Shown: positions 27,336 through 36,279, counted from the stretch's first letter. The stretch is 64,000 nt of DNA from Paucisalibacillus algeriensis (GCF_000577245.1 NZ_CBYO010000022.1:653246-717245), one strand, 5' to 3'. Numbers and translations: made by a program. The notes: generated by a model from the letters alone, not told the origin.

Positions 27336-27422
27336 TCACTTTTTAAAATTTAATGAATCCGAATGAGTGAGACGCAAATATTTAATTCCCAAGGTTAACT
27401 TCATTAAGTTTCTAGATTGCAT
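27336..27422 (-). CDS. 28-residue basic peptide gene
   Basis: ATG 27420-27422 preceded by AAGGGAGTGAGG, 28 codons, TGA at 27336. The peptide is amphipathic and basic: MQSRNLMKLTLGIKY, then LRLTHSDSLNFKK. It has its own consensus-like promoter upstream and a terminator downstream, so it reads as a complete tiny transcription unit. I recognise no family. Candidate roles are a regulatory or membrane-active peptide, a toxin, or an sRNA with a chance frame. Confidence 0.5.
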   Translation of the reverse strand: MQSRNLMKLTLGIKYLRLTHSDSLNFKK

Positions 27423-27452
27423 AGCCTCACTCCCTTACATAATATTATGAAT

Positions 27453-27481
27453 ATTCTACCATCAAAAGCCATTAAAGTCAA
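27453..27481 (-). promoter_or_regulatory. SigA-type promoter of the 28-codon gene
   Basis: Minus strand -35 TTGACT (27476-27481), -10 TAGAAT (27453-27458), spacing 17. The predicted start of transcription lies about 25 bases before the ATG. Confidence 0.7.
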
Positions 27482-27500
27482 CCTACCTTACAGTCTTATT

Positions 27501-27528
27501 CAACTACACCGCTCCATTAGTGAAATAA
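27501..27528. repeat. Dispersed ACTA...CC...TTAGTGnAATAA repeat, copy at 27.5 kb
   Basis: CAACTACACCGCTCCATTAG followed by TGAAATAA. The pattern of two inverted half words (ACTA / TTAGT) around a C-rich centre recurs at 31631, 32163, 48233, 48845, 49544, 49646, 50513, 50613 and 51184. Confidence 0.5.
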
Positions 27529-27610
27529 AATTTAACACGGAATGCTAAAGGACCCTTTACGGTAAGTGAGTCTATTCAATTAAATCCATTGAAGTATCTT
27601 TTTTATCGAT

Positions 27611-28306
27611 TCAAACCACATTTGATTTACTTAAATCATGTTTAGAAGATGGGTTGTTTTTATTATTGATGTATAGAAGAATCTTATTTAGAGTGATCAA
27701 TAAATAACCTAAAATTATCAAAGCAAAGAAAAAAGCGATAGTGAATAATGCAACATTCGAATAACTGCCAACACCGACTGGAATTTCTCCATTAGGGTTT
27801 AAAAAAAAGTAAGGATAAAAACCATCAAATAAACCTCTCAGCATTGAAACAACAGTATAAAGTAAAGGATAAAACATCCAATAAAAGATGAATTTATAGC
27901 TGTACTTTTTCTTGATTTCAAAGACAATAAAATTAATAAATACGAGTATTGGTATCATGTAATGAAGCGTATAGTTAGTGATAATCCGAATTCCACTGTA
28001 TTCTCCTCCGCTTGCGAGAAGGAAATGATAAGTTAAAATATTGATGGACATATAAATAATGGAGCAGTTTTTTAGAAAATCCAGAAGTGGAATCTCATCC
28101 TTTCTCGACAAAATGACTAAGCTGCTGAATAAAAATGTTATGGAAACAATGAGGTTAGAATGAATTGTGAATTTTGTTGTAGATATCAAAGGTGCGGGTG
28201 AATAGATAATATGTAATAAAACGCTGATGAAACCTATTAATGAGATTAAGATATGTAAAAGTAACTTTAATTTAAGCATCATTTCTTTTCCGTTTAAATT
28301 ACCCAT
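27611..28306 (-). CDS. Pr6Pr family membrane protein
   Basis: 231 residues with six predicted membrane helices. The pattern NLIVSITFLFSSL, YHFLLASGG, TNYTLHYMIPILVFINFIVF, FYWMFYPLLYT, GSYSNVALFTIAFF fits Pr6Pr (six-helix proteins with conserved histidine and proline, related to FAR-17a/AIG1). The bacterial role is unknown; animal relatives hydrolyse lipid esters. I start at ATG 28304-28306, behind AAAGGA; more upstream ATGs lack a site. Confidence 0.8.
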   Translation of the reverse strand: MGNLNGKEMMLKLKLLLHILISLIGFISVLLHIIYSPAPLISTTKFTIHSNLIVSITFLFSSLVILSRKDEIPLLDFLKNCSIIYMSINILTYHFLLASGGEYSGIRIITNYTLHYMIPILVFINFIVFEIKKKYSYKFIFYWMFYPLLYTVVSMLRGLFDGFYPYFFLNPNGEIPVGVGSYSNVALFTIAFFFALIILGYLLITLNKILLYINNKNNPSSKHDLSKSNVV

Positions 28307-28479
28307 CACATTTATTCCTTTCATAATAGTCAACATAGACATTTATCTTTCAAAATGAAAAAGGTATGTTTAACTCTAGCACCTAAAAGTTAAAGTACAT
28401 TTCATTACCAATTTAGCCATCCTTCTTGTTAATGGTAATGTGTAATTTCTTATCCTCGTTGAAAATAGTTTGGACCATA

Positions 28480-28953
28480 TTAGGAGAAGTTTTTTATCAT
28501 TTTGTGTATATAGGCTATTTGACCGATATGGTAAGCATTATGTGTAGTAGCATTTCCAATTAAAGCCCACCACTGAGCCTCAACAGGGAAACCATTTACA
28601 TTTGATTCTAGCTTCTCTTCTGTTATCAATTCTTGCCAGCGTAACAGCACCTTCAGTAATTGTTCTTTCAACTCTACAAAACTTCTATCTTTTGGGACAA
28701 GAAAACTGCCTGCATTATCTTCTATAGATTGCACGACATGAACGTTAGATTTTTCATACCTTAATTGCCATACTTCATTCCAATAGATAAGATGTTGAAC
28801 AATTTCAGCGATACTATGACTTGCCCCATCAGGCTTCCAATTTGCCTCTTGATCAGAGATTCCCTCAACCGATTCTTGAAAGGAAGCATACCAACTACGA
28901 TCATTTGCATTGGCTAATAACTGGTCCACCAATACCGTTTTAGCGTGGATCAT
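28480..28953 (-). CDS. DinB family protein
   Basis: 157 residues with the DinB histidines at IVQHLIYWNE (about 54) and HNAYHIGQI near the C-terminus, plus WYASFQESVEGISDQEANWKP at the front. A probable metal-binding four-helix bundle of unknown substrate. ATG follows GAAGGAGAC. Lies 65 bases downstream of signal peptidase I. Confidence 0.87.
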   Translation of the reverse strand: MIHAKTVLVDQLLANANDRSWYASFQESVEGISDQEANWKPDGASHSIAEIVQHLIYWNEVWQLRYEKSNVHVVQSIEDNAGSFLVPKDRSFVELKEQLLKVLLRWQELITEEKLESNVNGFPVEAQWWALIGNATTHNAYHIGQIAYIHKMIKNFS

Positions 28954-29017
28954 TTTTACCCGTCTCCTTCCTTGTTATTGGTATAAAATCGTTTTCCCAC
29001 TAATGGTAAGTATAACT

Positions 29018-29563
29018 TTACTTACTGATGATCTTTATTTCTCTAATAGGAAAATAAACAATGTTTGTTGTTCCTATTATCTTTTCCAATGGAATAGCCC
29101 CAATATGACGACTATCCCTACTTCCTTGTCTATTATCCCCCATAACGAACAGATGCCCTTCTGGAACTACATCACTGCCCACTGGAGTTTCTCTTAATGT
29201 AAATGAGCCCGTTAGAGGACCATCCACCATTTTTTGTTTAAATTCGTCTAAATACGGTTCATCGTAAGGCGTTCCATTTATATACAATTGATCATCTATA
29301 TACTCAATACGGTCTCCAGGTAATCCAATCACACGCTTTATGTAATCTTCGCTCTCCGATTTTTGAAATACAACTATATCAAATCTTTTGGGTTCACCTA
29401 TTTTGCTTACTATCATTCGGTCTTTGTCTTGCAAAGTAGGTTCCATTGAAAAGCCATCAACTACAACTGGCGTAAATAAGAAGGTACGGATAATAAAGGT
29501 TAAAATAATTGCAATAAAGAGTGCCTTAATCCAGTCCCTAATCCCATTATTACCTTTTGCCAT
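29018..29563 (-). CDS. sipS: Type I signal peptidase
   Basis: 181 residues: one N-terminal membrane helix, then the catalytic boxes: Ser39 in VDGFSMEPTL, Lys76 in DYIKRVIGLPGD, and the structural MGDNRQGSRDSRH. It cleaves signal peptides from secreted proteins at the outer membrane face (single-helix, P-type). Bacilli have several paralogues (SipS, SipT, SipU, SipV), so the letter is uncertain. ATG with GAGAGG upstream. Confidence 0.92.
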   Translation of the reverse strand: MAKGNNGIRDWIKALFIAIILTFIIRTFLFTPVVVDGFSMEPTLQDKDRMIVSKIGEPKRFDIVVFQKSESEDYIKRVIGLPGDRIEYIDDQLYINGTPYDEPYLDEFKQKMVDGPLTGSFTLRETPVGSDVVPEGHLFVMGDNRQGSRDSRHIGAIPLEKIIGTTNIVYFPIREIKIISK

Positions 29564-29901
29564 TCACATTCATCCTCTCGCAATTCAGTTCTCACCTGGA
29601 ATACCCGATAGAAGTAGCCCAAAATGACTCAAATTCACATGCTTCAAATAATTACATAGCCCTTAGAATCAATTTTAGGGAGATAATTCGATAAATAAAA
29701 TAAGACATTTTTTCTTTCCCCATCCTGTATTTAGCTAAAGCTCTATTTCTATACTAACATAATATTCCAAAAATATGATTAGTATTTTTATCAATAGATA
29801 AAGGCGGTTCTAGTTAATCACCGTCTTTAGTTATTACATCTGAAAGTTGAGTTAGATTTAGACTAATTACCATCTTTTCTCTATAAACACCACCTAAATT
29901 A
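29564..29901. other. Intergenic stretch with a hairpin
   Basis: About 340 bases. It holds a 9-bp stem with G-T pair (AAAGGCGGT / ACCGTCTTT, 29801-29829) and the promoter region of the signal peptidase gene, but no gene that I can defend. Confidence 0.4.
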
Positions 29902-29930
29902 TTGACAAAAAAAATTATTTGTGCTATAAT
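29902..29930 (+). promoter_or_regulatory. Consensus promoter of the methyltransferase gene
   Basis: TTGACA (29902-29907), 17-base A/T-rich spacer, TATAAT (29925-29930). Perfect SigA boxes; a TG at the extended -10 position is nearby (TGTGC). Confidence 0.9.
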
Positions 29931-29960
29931 TTACAATTGTCTTTCTATTGTATATAATAA

Positions 29961-29991
29961 GGTTCTCCTGGCCAGGGGAATCTTATTTTTT
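29961..29991 (+). terminator. Intrinsic terminator in the leader (attenuator)
   Basis: The hairpin GGTTCTCCTGG / CCAGGGGAATC, 11 pairs (two G-T), is followed at once by TTATTTTTTT. It lies between the promoter start (about 29937) and the ribosome binding site AGGAGG (29998-30003). RNA from the promoter would stop here unless something prevents it, so the gene is probably controlled by antitermination. Confidence 0.75.
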
Positions 29992-30010
29992 TATTTAGGA
30001 GGACGATGGT

Positions 30011-30925
30011 ATGAAGCAAAATGAGTCCAGTTTAACTTCCTTGGTATCGGCTTTCGCTCGAGCATATCATAGTAAATATGACACACCAAAAATTTTTGAT
30101 GATTTTATTGCAAACAATTTAATTTCCGAAGAAGAGTTTTCAGCTATCAGCAAGAATATGGTTAACGGTATTCAATTCTTCAACAGAGATATTGGACAAA
30201 AATTTAAAAATAATCCAAAAGAAATTTTAAAATGGATTACACAAGTCCAGCTTTCCCCAACACCATTAGCGCGCTCTGCCTATTCTGAAAAAGTATTACT
30301 TAATGAAGTTAAGTTAGGAGTAAAACAGTATGTCATACTTGGAGCTGGTTTAGATACTTTTGGTTTCCGATATCCAGAGTTAAAAAACAGTTTACAGATA
30401 TTTGAAATTGATCACCCAGCTACACAAGAATTTAAAAAGGAAAAGTTAGAGATTGCTAAACTTACTATCCCGGATCATCTTCATTTTGTTTCTATGGACT
30501 TTACAACTAAGTTTTCTCTTCAAGATTTAATAGATGAAGGGTTTGATAACAAAAAAACATTTTTTAGCCTTTTGGGTGTTTCATATTATTTAACTAAAGA
30601 AGAAAATGAAGCCTTAATCAATCATTTATTTTCTAACGTTCCCTCGGGTAGCTCTATTGTTTTGGACTACGCAGATGAAAAACTATTTGAAGAAAAAGGA
30701 ATGTCTAATAGAGTGGAAAATATGGTAAAAATGGCTTCAGCAAGTGGAGAACCAATGAAATCGAGTTTCACTTATAATGAAATTAAGAATTTATTAGAAA
30801 ATTCAGGTTTACTAATTTACGAACATCTTTCACCAGCTATGATAAATGACCTTTTCTTTACGAATAGGAAAGATTATTTGTCTGCATTCGAGACAATTCA
30901 TTATATTCACGCTGTAAAGAAATAA
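30011..30925 (+). CDS. Class I SAM-dependent methyltransferase (PPM1/LCMT, YktD type)
   Basis: 304 residues. Motifs of the leucine carboxyl methyltransferase/PPM1 superfamily: ARAYHSKYDTPKIFDD at the start, VILGAGLDTFGFRYP (SAM loop, GAGLD), FEIDHPATQEFK, FVSMDFTT, and SLLGVSYYLTKEE. Bacterial members are O-methyltransferases acting on small molecules such as polyketides. A strong promoter and an attenuator precede it. The ATG at 30011 follows AGGAGGACGATGGT. Confidence 0.9.
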   Translation: MKQNESSLTSLVSAFARAYHSKYDTPKIFDDFIANNLISEEEFSAISKNMVNGIQFFNRDIGQKFKNNPKEILKWITQVQLSPTPLARSAYSEKVLLNEVKLGVKQYVILGAGLDTFGFRYPELKNSLQIFEIDHPATQEFKKEKLEIAKLTIPDHLHFVSMDFTTKFSLQDLIDEGFDNKKTFFSLLGVSYYLTKEENEALINHLFSNVPSGSSIVLDYADEKLFEEKGMSNRVENMVKMASASGEPMKSSFTYNEIKNLLENSGLLIYEHLSPAMINDLFFTNRKDYLSAFETIHYIHAVKK

Positions 30926-30940
30926 TTTTCAAATCAAATA

Positions 30941-30979
30941 AGCCACTTAATCATTATGTTGATTGAGTGGCTTTTATTA
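30941..30979 (+). terminator. Terminator of the methyltransferase gene
   Basis: 13-bp stem with one G-T pair (AGCCACTTAATCA / TGATTGAGTGGCT), 6-base loop, followed by TTTTATTATTTT. Confidence 0.85.
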
Positions 30980-31080
30980 TTTTCCATGTGACAATATCAA
31001 TTAAAACCTGGATTTCGCCGTTAATACCTTTAGCAGAAGATTTACTTTCGACTCACGAATAGATTAGGAACACGAAAAGC

Positions 31081-31565
31081 ACTAATGAAGTTAAAGGCGC
31101 ATTAAAAATAGTTGGACCGGAGTCATTAACCATCTCCAGATTAGCTCCAATAATAAAGGAATATTCCTTACAGTATCCTAATGGCAGATTAATATCAACC
31201 AAGGTACACCTGGACAAAACCAAATTGACTTAATTAATGGGCGGGTAGATGTTGCTTTCATGGTCTATCCAGAAATAAAACTTATAAATTGCATTCATAA
31301 TTCACTAGGTGAAGAAAAAATCGTTCTAGTGAGAAGTAATATTTCTGTCTTGCCTTACATTACGATTAAAGAAGAAGTATAGAGTGGTTTACTAAAAGTC
31401 TTAAATCATTTGGAATAATTCGATCCAATCTATTCTCATACGCTAATCAAAAAGAAAAAGTATTTGTCTTCTGCAGTAGAGGCATTTTAAGAGCTTGTTT
31501 TAAATTGATTTAGTGATACTGAAGAAATAAACAATCATGAAATAGAATTAGCTCAACAAGGTTAA
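31081..31565 (+). pseudogene. Decayed LysR-family regulator (effector domain)
   Basis: Pieces of a LysR substrate-binding domain remain in order but in different frames: ALKIVGPESLTISRLAPIIK and EYSLQYPN in one frame, then after a shift near 31187 NINQGTPGQNQIDLINGRVD and VAFMVYPEIK, then in-frame stops and KKYLSSAVEAF.ELVLN. The HTH part is missing. It cannot make a functional protein. Confidence 0.8.
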
Positions 31566-31612
31566 AAAGAAAAGGAAAATTCCCTAAACAGGATTATTTC
31601 CTTTTCTTTTTT
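31566..31612. terminator. AT-rich hairpin terminator
   Basis: Stem AAAGAAAAGGAAAT / ATTTCCTTTTCTTT with a 15-base loop and T run on plus, A run before it, right after the LysR remnant stop. Can work in both directions. Confidence 0.6.
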
Positions 31613-31630
31613 ATCTTCCAAATTTCCTAT

Positions 31631-31663
31631 TAAACTATAGTTAAATAACGGTTGCATCATTCT
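31631..31663. repeat. Dispersed repeat copy (shared 27-mer)
   Basis: TAAACTATAGTTAAATAACG then GTTGCATCATTCT. The last 27 bases recur exactly at 48860-48886. Confidence 0.6.
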
Positions 31664-31692
31664 ATTTAGGTAACACACCCATTACTTGAATA

Positions 31693-32127
31693 TCAATTAC
31701 TGGTTTCTGTGTAGTTATCCTTAAAAAACCTTAATAATATTTTATTTAATAAACGAAGAATTAAATAAATTATGAAATAATTAAATAAAAATCCTCCTAA
31801 TTCAAAGTTAACATAGCCATTTGAATAATAATTAAACCATTGAGCAGGAAATCCATAAAAATAACTACCATCTTCAATATAAACCCCTAGAACCGGTACA
31901 AATACGAGGCCTATCGTAATCATATAACTTATGAAATACACGTTTTTATAAAGTCTTATATCTTTTCCAAATAAATATACCCCTATCACTCCTATTAACA
32001 GAGAAACAATAATAACAGGTACTATAAAATTTAGCTCTCCAATACTGGTATAATACCTATTACTAAAAATCATTAGCAATGCTAAAACGCTAATAATATA
32101 TAAAACTTGAAGTTTTCCTTTATTCAT
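31693..32127 (-). CDS. Membrane protein with four segments, unknown
   Basis: 144 residues from ATG 32125-32127 behind GAGGGGGTAATT; a longer frame upstream runs into a dispersed repeat and has no ribosome binding site. Four hydrophobic helices, a loop YIEDGSYFYGFPAQWFNYYS between the third and fourth, tail RFFKDNYTETSN. No family recognised; the GFP(A)QWFxYY pattern resembles small envelope proteins of Bacilli. Confidence 0.7.
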   Translation of the reverse strand: MNKGKLQVLYIISVLALLMIFSNRYYTSIGELNFIVPVIIVSLLIGVIGVYLFGKDIRLYKNVYFISYMITIGLVFVPVLGVYIEDGSYFYGFPAQWFNYYSNGYVNFELGGFLFNYFIIYLILRLLNKILLRFFKDNYTETSN

Positions 32128-32162
32128 AATTACCCCCTCATTATTTTGAAATATTCTAATGT

Positions 32163-32210
32163 AACCTGCCCGGTAGTACAGCATCTTTAAATACATTGAT
32201 ATTGACATAA
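32163..32210. repeat. Dispersed repeat copy, upstream of the membrane protein gene
   Basis: AACCTGCCCGGTAGTACAGC then ATCTTTAAATACATTGATATTGACATAATA. It aligns to 49550-49595 (CTGCCCTGTTAGTACAACAT and an ATTAACATAAT end), also just upstream of a minus-strand gene. Confidence 0.5.
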
Positions 32211-32350
32211 TACTGCAAACAATTTCACAAAAAAGTTTGATCATTTGCATCGATAATCGTAATCCATCCCGACCGATTGCCTATGATAAAAATGAGTCCT
32301 GTATTAGCATCCTGCTAAATACAAGTTAAGTGCTGGCTGTAAAATTAATC

Positions 32351-32725
32351 CTATTCAGTTATATCCTTCAATGTCTCGTTAAAAAATTCTACCGTTTTTT
32401 TCATGAGTCGCTTGCCGCCATCGCATTGTCTTTTTTTGTTCCGCCAAAAAGCATTCTCATATTAAATTGCCTGTTTCCTGTGATCTGGGGGAGGTTGAGA
32501 GCGCTATAGGGGAATGGAGCAAAGTGCCCCGCACTTACATAATAGATGAACTTATTCTGTTTTTTATGCTTATGTTTTTGTAGTTGACCTTCAATCCGTT
32601 TCGTAAAAAATACAGCAGGTTGGATATGGTCATCCTCTCCGGCAAAAAACAACATTGCGCTATAATATTTTCAATTGGATTTGCTGTTTCCTCCAATTGT
32701 TGTTCATCCTGTAAATATCGGTTTA
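32351..32725 (-). pseudogene. Acyl-CoA thioester hydrolase/BAAT C-terminal domain, broken
   Basis: C-terminal third of a BAAT-type hydrolase: LEETANPIENI, then after a one-base frameshift LFFAGEDDHIQPAVFF, SAGHFAPFPYSAL and MLFGGTKKDNAMAASDS. A TGA replaces the expected Trp codon, after which KKTVEFFNETLKD continues in frame to TAG at 32351. The catalytic Asp (GEDD) and His (AGH) positions are still visible. Frameshift plus nonsense codon plus lost front make it dead. Confidence 0.75.
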
Positions 32726-32783
32726 AAAATACACCCTAATCAGCACAACGACAGTATCTATTCCCATGGTGGTGATTAGGGTG
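32724..32783 (-). terminator. Terminator of the patatin gene, long loop
   Basis: 11-bp stem CACCCTAATCA / TGATTAGGGTG with a 30-base loop, then TATTTTTAAA on the minus strand; 20 bases beyond the stop at 32804. It overlaps the head of the BAAT remnant. Confidence 0.7.
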
Positions 32784-32803
32784 CTAATAATAATACAATA
32801 TTT

Positions 32804-33652
32804 TCAAGATAAAAATTCCTTTAATGACTCTGATAGTTTTACAACATCTTCCATCCCTTGATTGTATAATGCAGTTAACTTGTCTTTATTTCTCTCAATA
32901 CGTCCAACATCTAGCCTTTCGACTGGGCTGATTACAAATACATTTCCTTTTATCTCTTCCTCAAAGATATAATCTAGCGTTTCATTATATATCCGATGAC
33001 GATTTTCCATCGCTTTTAATAAACCTGGATAATCGCGATATTTTTTTCGGAAGTACCAGCCAAATGATTGTGGTTTTTTAGAATATCCTCTATTTCTTGT
33101 TAAAATAACAACATTTTTCCGATTACCATCTTTCTCAGACTGCCTAATCGGGATTGGGTCAGATATCCCGCCATCCATTAGCATTCGCCCATCAAACGGA
33201 ACTACAGGAGCAACTAGAGGTAAAGAACTGGATGCACGAATGACTGTAAGTATATCTTTTTTATAGTCTCCCCTTTTATAAAAAACAGGCTCTCCTGACA
33301 TACAGTCTGTTACCCCAACAACGAATTCTTCCTCAGCATTATAAAAGCTTTCAAAATCAAAGGGTTCCAATTCATTTGGTAAGCTATCAAATAAAAAGTC
33401 CATCCCAAATAATTGCCTTTTTTTAATGAAATTTCGAAATGATAAATAATCAGGATGATCAATATAATCAATGTTCACCGCTCTATTTCGATCCATTTGT
33501 CGCGATACATAGGAGGATCCATTACAGGCACCAGCAGATACACCGATGATATAAGGCAAATAAATATCACGCTCCATTAAATAACGAAGAACTCCTGCAG
33601 TATAGACTCCTCTACTTCCTCCACCTTCTAATACTAATCCTATATTTTCCAT
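32804..33652 (-). CDS. Patatin-like phospholipase (RssA type, DUF6363 tail)
   Basis: 282 residues. The anion hole [13 protein letters not shown], nucleophile GVSAGACNG (GxSxG) and dyad aspartate in [11 protein letters not shown] are all intact. The C-terminal half ([28 protein letters not shown]) matches the DUF6363 extension common in bacterial patatins. It should hydrolyse phospholipid or acyl esters in the cytoplasm. ATG follows GAGGAG. Single gene. Confidence 0.9.
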   Translation of the reverse strand: MENIGLVLEGGGSRGVYTAGVLRYLMERDIYLPYIIGVSAGACNGSSYVSRQMDRNRAVNIDYIDHPDYLSFRNFIKKRQLFGMDFLFDSLPNELEPFDFESFYNAEEEFVVGVTDCMSGEPVFYKRGDYKKDILTVIRASSSLPLVAPVVPFDGRMLMDGGISDPIPIRQSEKDGNRKNVVILTRNRGYSKKPQSFGWYFRKKYRDYPGLLKAMENRHRIYNETLDYIFEEEIKGNVFVISPVERLDVGRIERNKDKLTALYNQGMEDVVKLSESLKEFLS

Positions 33653-33862
33653 ATAATCTCCTCTTGTTCGAAATAATACTTCTATAAAACTAAAATTCCA
33701 ACTTTTGGTTCAATCTCTTCTCTTATTATAAATGTAAGTAGTCTAACTTTCTAACGAAAATTTGTTTCATGCCTTTGGCAAGTAGAGTATTTCTCTATAC
33801 ACTTGGCAAGATAATAGTAGCATGCCGTAATCAAAATCTTTCTAAGTAAAGGCGGGATTAGA

Positions 33863-34006
33863 GTGAAAAAGCGAATAGAAGCAAGAAATGGTGATCAAAA
33901 ACGTAAGCGCAATACAGATTTAACTATTGAGGAAAGAATTAATTCAGCTCTACTATACACCCCAGAGCTATACACCTGGACAGATCGAAATAATACAAAG
34001 GAATGA
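33863..34006 (+). CDS. 47-residue basic protein
   Basis: GTG start with AAAGGCGGG upstream. The protein is hydrophilic and charged: KKRIEARNGDQKRKRNTD, then LTIEERINSALLYTPELYTW. Size and composition resemble small sporulation or DNA-associated proteins of Bacilli, but I know no family. A 11-bp hairpin lies 29 bases behind it. Confidence 0.5.
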   Translation: MKKRIEARNGDQKRKRNTDLTIEERINSALLYTPELYTWTDRNNTKE

Positions 34007-34034
34007 TTTACCCATTCCATTCTTAATAAATATA

Positions 34035-34072
34035 TCCCCTCATGAACATTTGGATGTAATATCATGAGGGGA
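34035..34072. terminator. Inverted repeat / terminator
   Basis: Perfect 11-bp stem TCCCCTCATGA with a 16-base loop. T-rich on the minus side (TATATTTATTAAG), weak on the plus side, so it may serve either the 47-residue gene or the remnant at 34105. Confidence 0.6.
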
Positions 34073-34104
34073 TTAACAGTATACGATAACCACCGTTTTA
34101 TCTA

Positions 34105-34205
34105 TTATTTTGTATAGAAGTTATCAAACTTCCACTTACCTTCAGCATCCTTCCCCATTGTAACAACAAAGTTACCATTATCGAGAGGTTGTTTATCTCC
34201 ATTTT
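34105..34205 (-). pseudogene. C-terminal gene fragment
   Basis: About 33 codons that read LDNGNFVVTMGKDAEGKWKF, then DNFYTK and double stop. The wording fits the last strand-pair of an NTF2-like or DUF4878-type secreted protein. A stop lies in frame upstream and there is no start or ribosome binding site. Confidence 0.4.
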
Positions 34206-34318
34206 ATTTTCACAAAAATATTACAGTAAATGTAATGAAACGTTTATTGATTTAGATTCGTATGCAAAGTATCAGGGCAAATAAATGATTAAGTTTTCTA
34301 CATTTTGGGGGGATGGAT

Positions 34319-34585
34319 ATGTTTTTCTTTAGTAAAGAAGATGTTTATTTAGGTTACTCCATCGAAGAATTTTCGAAGGTAAGATCAGCTTTAAATAGAG
34401 AAGGCATTAAATATACTACCAAGGTTAACGACTCTTCAGGAAATTGGCTAGGAACTGGCACAACAAGAGGAAACTTTGGAAGTTCCGGAATGAATCAGAA
34501 TTTCGAAAAACAATATGTTGTATCTGTTAAGAAGAAAGACGCTGAACATGCAATGTACCTTGTTCACAGAGCTTTGCATTCGTAA
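34319..34585 (+). CDS. Conserved-looking small protein, unknown
   Basis: 88 residues from ATG 34319, six bases after GGGGGG; the ATG at 34313 touches that site. FFFSKEDVYLGYSIEEFSKV, ALNREGIKYTTKVND, a Gly/Thr/Asn-rich loop (GTGTTRGNFGSSGMNQ) and KQYVVSVKKKDAEHAMYLVH. The beta-alpha layout with A.HAM..VHRAL at the end recalls DUF2007-like signalling domains, but this is a guess. Confidence 0.6.
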   Translation: MFFFSKEDVYLGYSIEEFSKVRSALNREGIKYTTKVNDSSGNWLGTGTTRGNFGSSGMNQNFEKQYVVSVKKKDAEHAMYLVHRALHS

Positions 34586-34607
34586 TTTCTCTCAATAGCA
34601 GAAATGG

Positions 34608-34790
34608 ATGGGAATTTTCTTGTTAGGTTTTATTTATGTAATTATCTACAGTTGCCTTGTAAGCACCATAATTATAAAAGATAATAAAAAGGATAAAAGG
34701 ATATTCCAAATTTTCATGATTACCGGGTGTTTTATTTTCATGCTTGTTAGTATCTTAACCTATCATAATGGGGGAACACGGGGAAAAGTT
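34608..34790 (+). pseudogene. Front part of a small membrane protein, cut short
   Basis: From ATG 34608 two hydrophobic helices are encoded (FLLGFIYVIIYSCLVSTIII and IFQIFMITGCFIFMLVSIL). The frame then runs on into the antisense side of lysS, which cannot be native, so the true gene end is missing. There is no strong ribosome binding site. Confidence 0.35.
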
Positions 34791-34819
34791 TGTGTGACCT
34801 TTTCCCATACCCCACTCCA

Positions 34820-36279
34820 CTATGGCTTTTTAGTAATTGGAAATAATACACAATCTTTTATGGAATCACTATCTGTCAACACCATAAGAAGCCGCTCAAT
34901 TCCAAATCCCCAACCAGAAATAGGTGGCATCCCATATTCCATGGCAACTAGATAATCTTCATCCATTTCCATTGCTTCCAAATCTCCATTACTCTTTAAC
35001 ATTGCTTGAGTTTCTAGTCTTTTCCTCTGTTCTAATGGATCAACTAATTCAGAGTAGGCATTTATGATTTCAGCTCCATTAACAACTAATTGGAACCGAT
35101 CAGGCAATTCTGGTTGATCATCATTCGCCCGGGCTAGTGGTGATAATTCAATTGGATGTTGAATTAAAAATGTCGGTTTAATTAATTTAGGTCGACTCAC
35201 TTTTTTGTATAGAAGGTCTATGAAATTTCCTCTCCCTAATGTTTCTATCTCGGGATATTCTAACTCAATACTCCTATTCAATGTTTCACCGTATAGCTTC
35301 TTTACATCCGGATACAGGTCGATGTCAATTCCTGTATCTTTTAAAATTAAGTCTCTAAACGAGATAATTTCCCATTCCTGTGAAAAGTCGATTGTATAAC
35401 CTTGGAAAGTAATACTGGTTGAATGAAAAACTTGTTCCAATATAAACAAAACCATATCCCGCAATAATTTCATGGTGTCCTCGTAATTCCAGTAAGCAGC
35501 ATATCCTTCCACCATCGTAAATTCCTGAAGATGTTGGTGACTTATTCCTTCATTTCGAAAACACTTTGCAAATTCATACACATTGGTAAAGCCACCCACG
35601 ATTAATCGCTTTAAATACGTTTCCGGAGCAATTCGTAAGTTCATTTCCGTATCTAATGCATTGTGATAGGTTCGAAAAGGTTTCGCAATAGCCCCTGAAG
35701 AAGTATGCTGTAATACAGGTGTTTCTACTTCCAAGAACCCTCTATCCTCTAGGAATCTACGAATAGCGCGTACCATGTTGATTCTAGATAACATCCGCTT
35801 CTGGGTTTCTTCCGTCATCATTAAATCCAGGTAACGTTGCCGATACCTGATTTCAACATTACTTAACCCATGCCATTTTTCTGGAAGCGTTCGTAATGCT
35901 TTTCCAAGAAATTCATAGCTTTCAATTCGTAAGGTTTTTTCGTTGGTTTTTGTACTGTACATACGCCCTTCCACACCAATAAAATCACCTATATCAAAAT
36001 ATTTTTGGAATTGGCTATAACGCTCTTCACCAATTTCATCCAACTTTAATAGCAGTTGTAAACTTCCTTGTACATTTGAAATGCTGATAAACATTAATTT
36101 TTGAAACTCCCCACACTCATGATTCTTCCGGCAACTCGCACACCCGTAGTTTCATCAGCCAACTGGGCCACTTCATTCAACTCATAATTAGTTGAAAACC
36201 TATCAGGATACCCTGAAATCCCTTGAGAAGATAATGCTTTTAACTTCTCTATTCTAAGGTTTCTTTGTTCATTACCCAT
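34820..36279 (-). pseudogene. lysS: Class II lysyl-tRNA synthetase with one-base frameshift
   Basis: Two adjoining frames together give a full-length enzyme (about 486 residues; usual length about 490-500). First frame (36279-36094): MGNEQRNLRIEKLKAL to AGRIMSVGSFKN then TAA. Second frame (36094-34820): anticodon domain rest, motif 2 CFRNEGISHQH, motif 3 SGWGFGIERLL and a normal C-terminus. They join at a run of five A (plus-strand T 36098-36102); one more A would restore the frame. ATG 36279 has TGGAGG. A T-box lies in front. Either a real inactivating deletion, a sequencing error, or recoding at the A run. Probably a second lysS copy. Confidence 0.85.

Noticed and set aside
32128..32250. 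41-codon N-terminal extension of the membrane protein
   Set aside because: It passes through a dispersed repeat; GAGGGGG and ATG at 32127 give the natural start.
34800..34955. Continuation of the 34608 membrane frame
   Set aside because: From here it is antisense to the lysS 3' end, so it is not part of a native protein.
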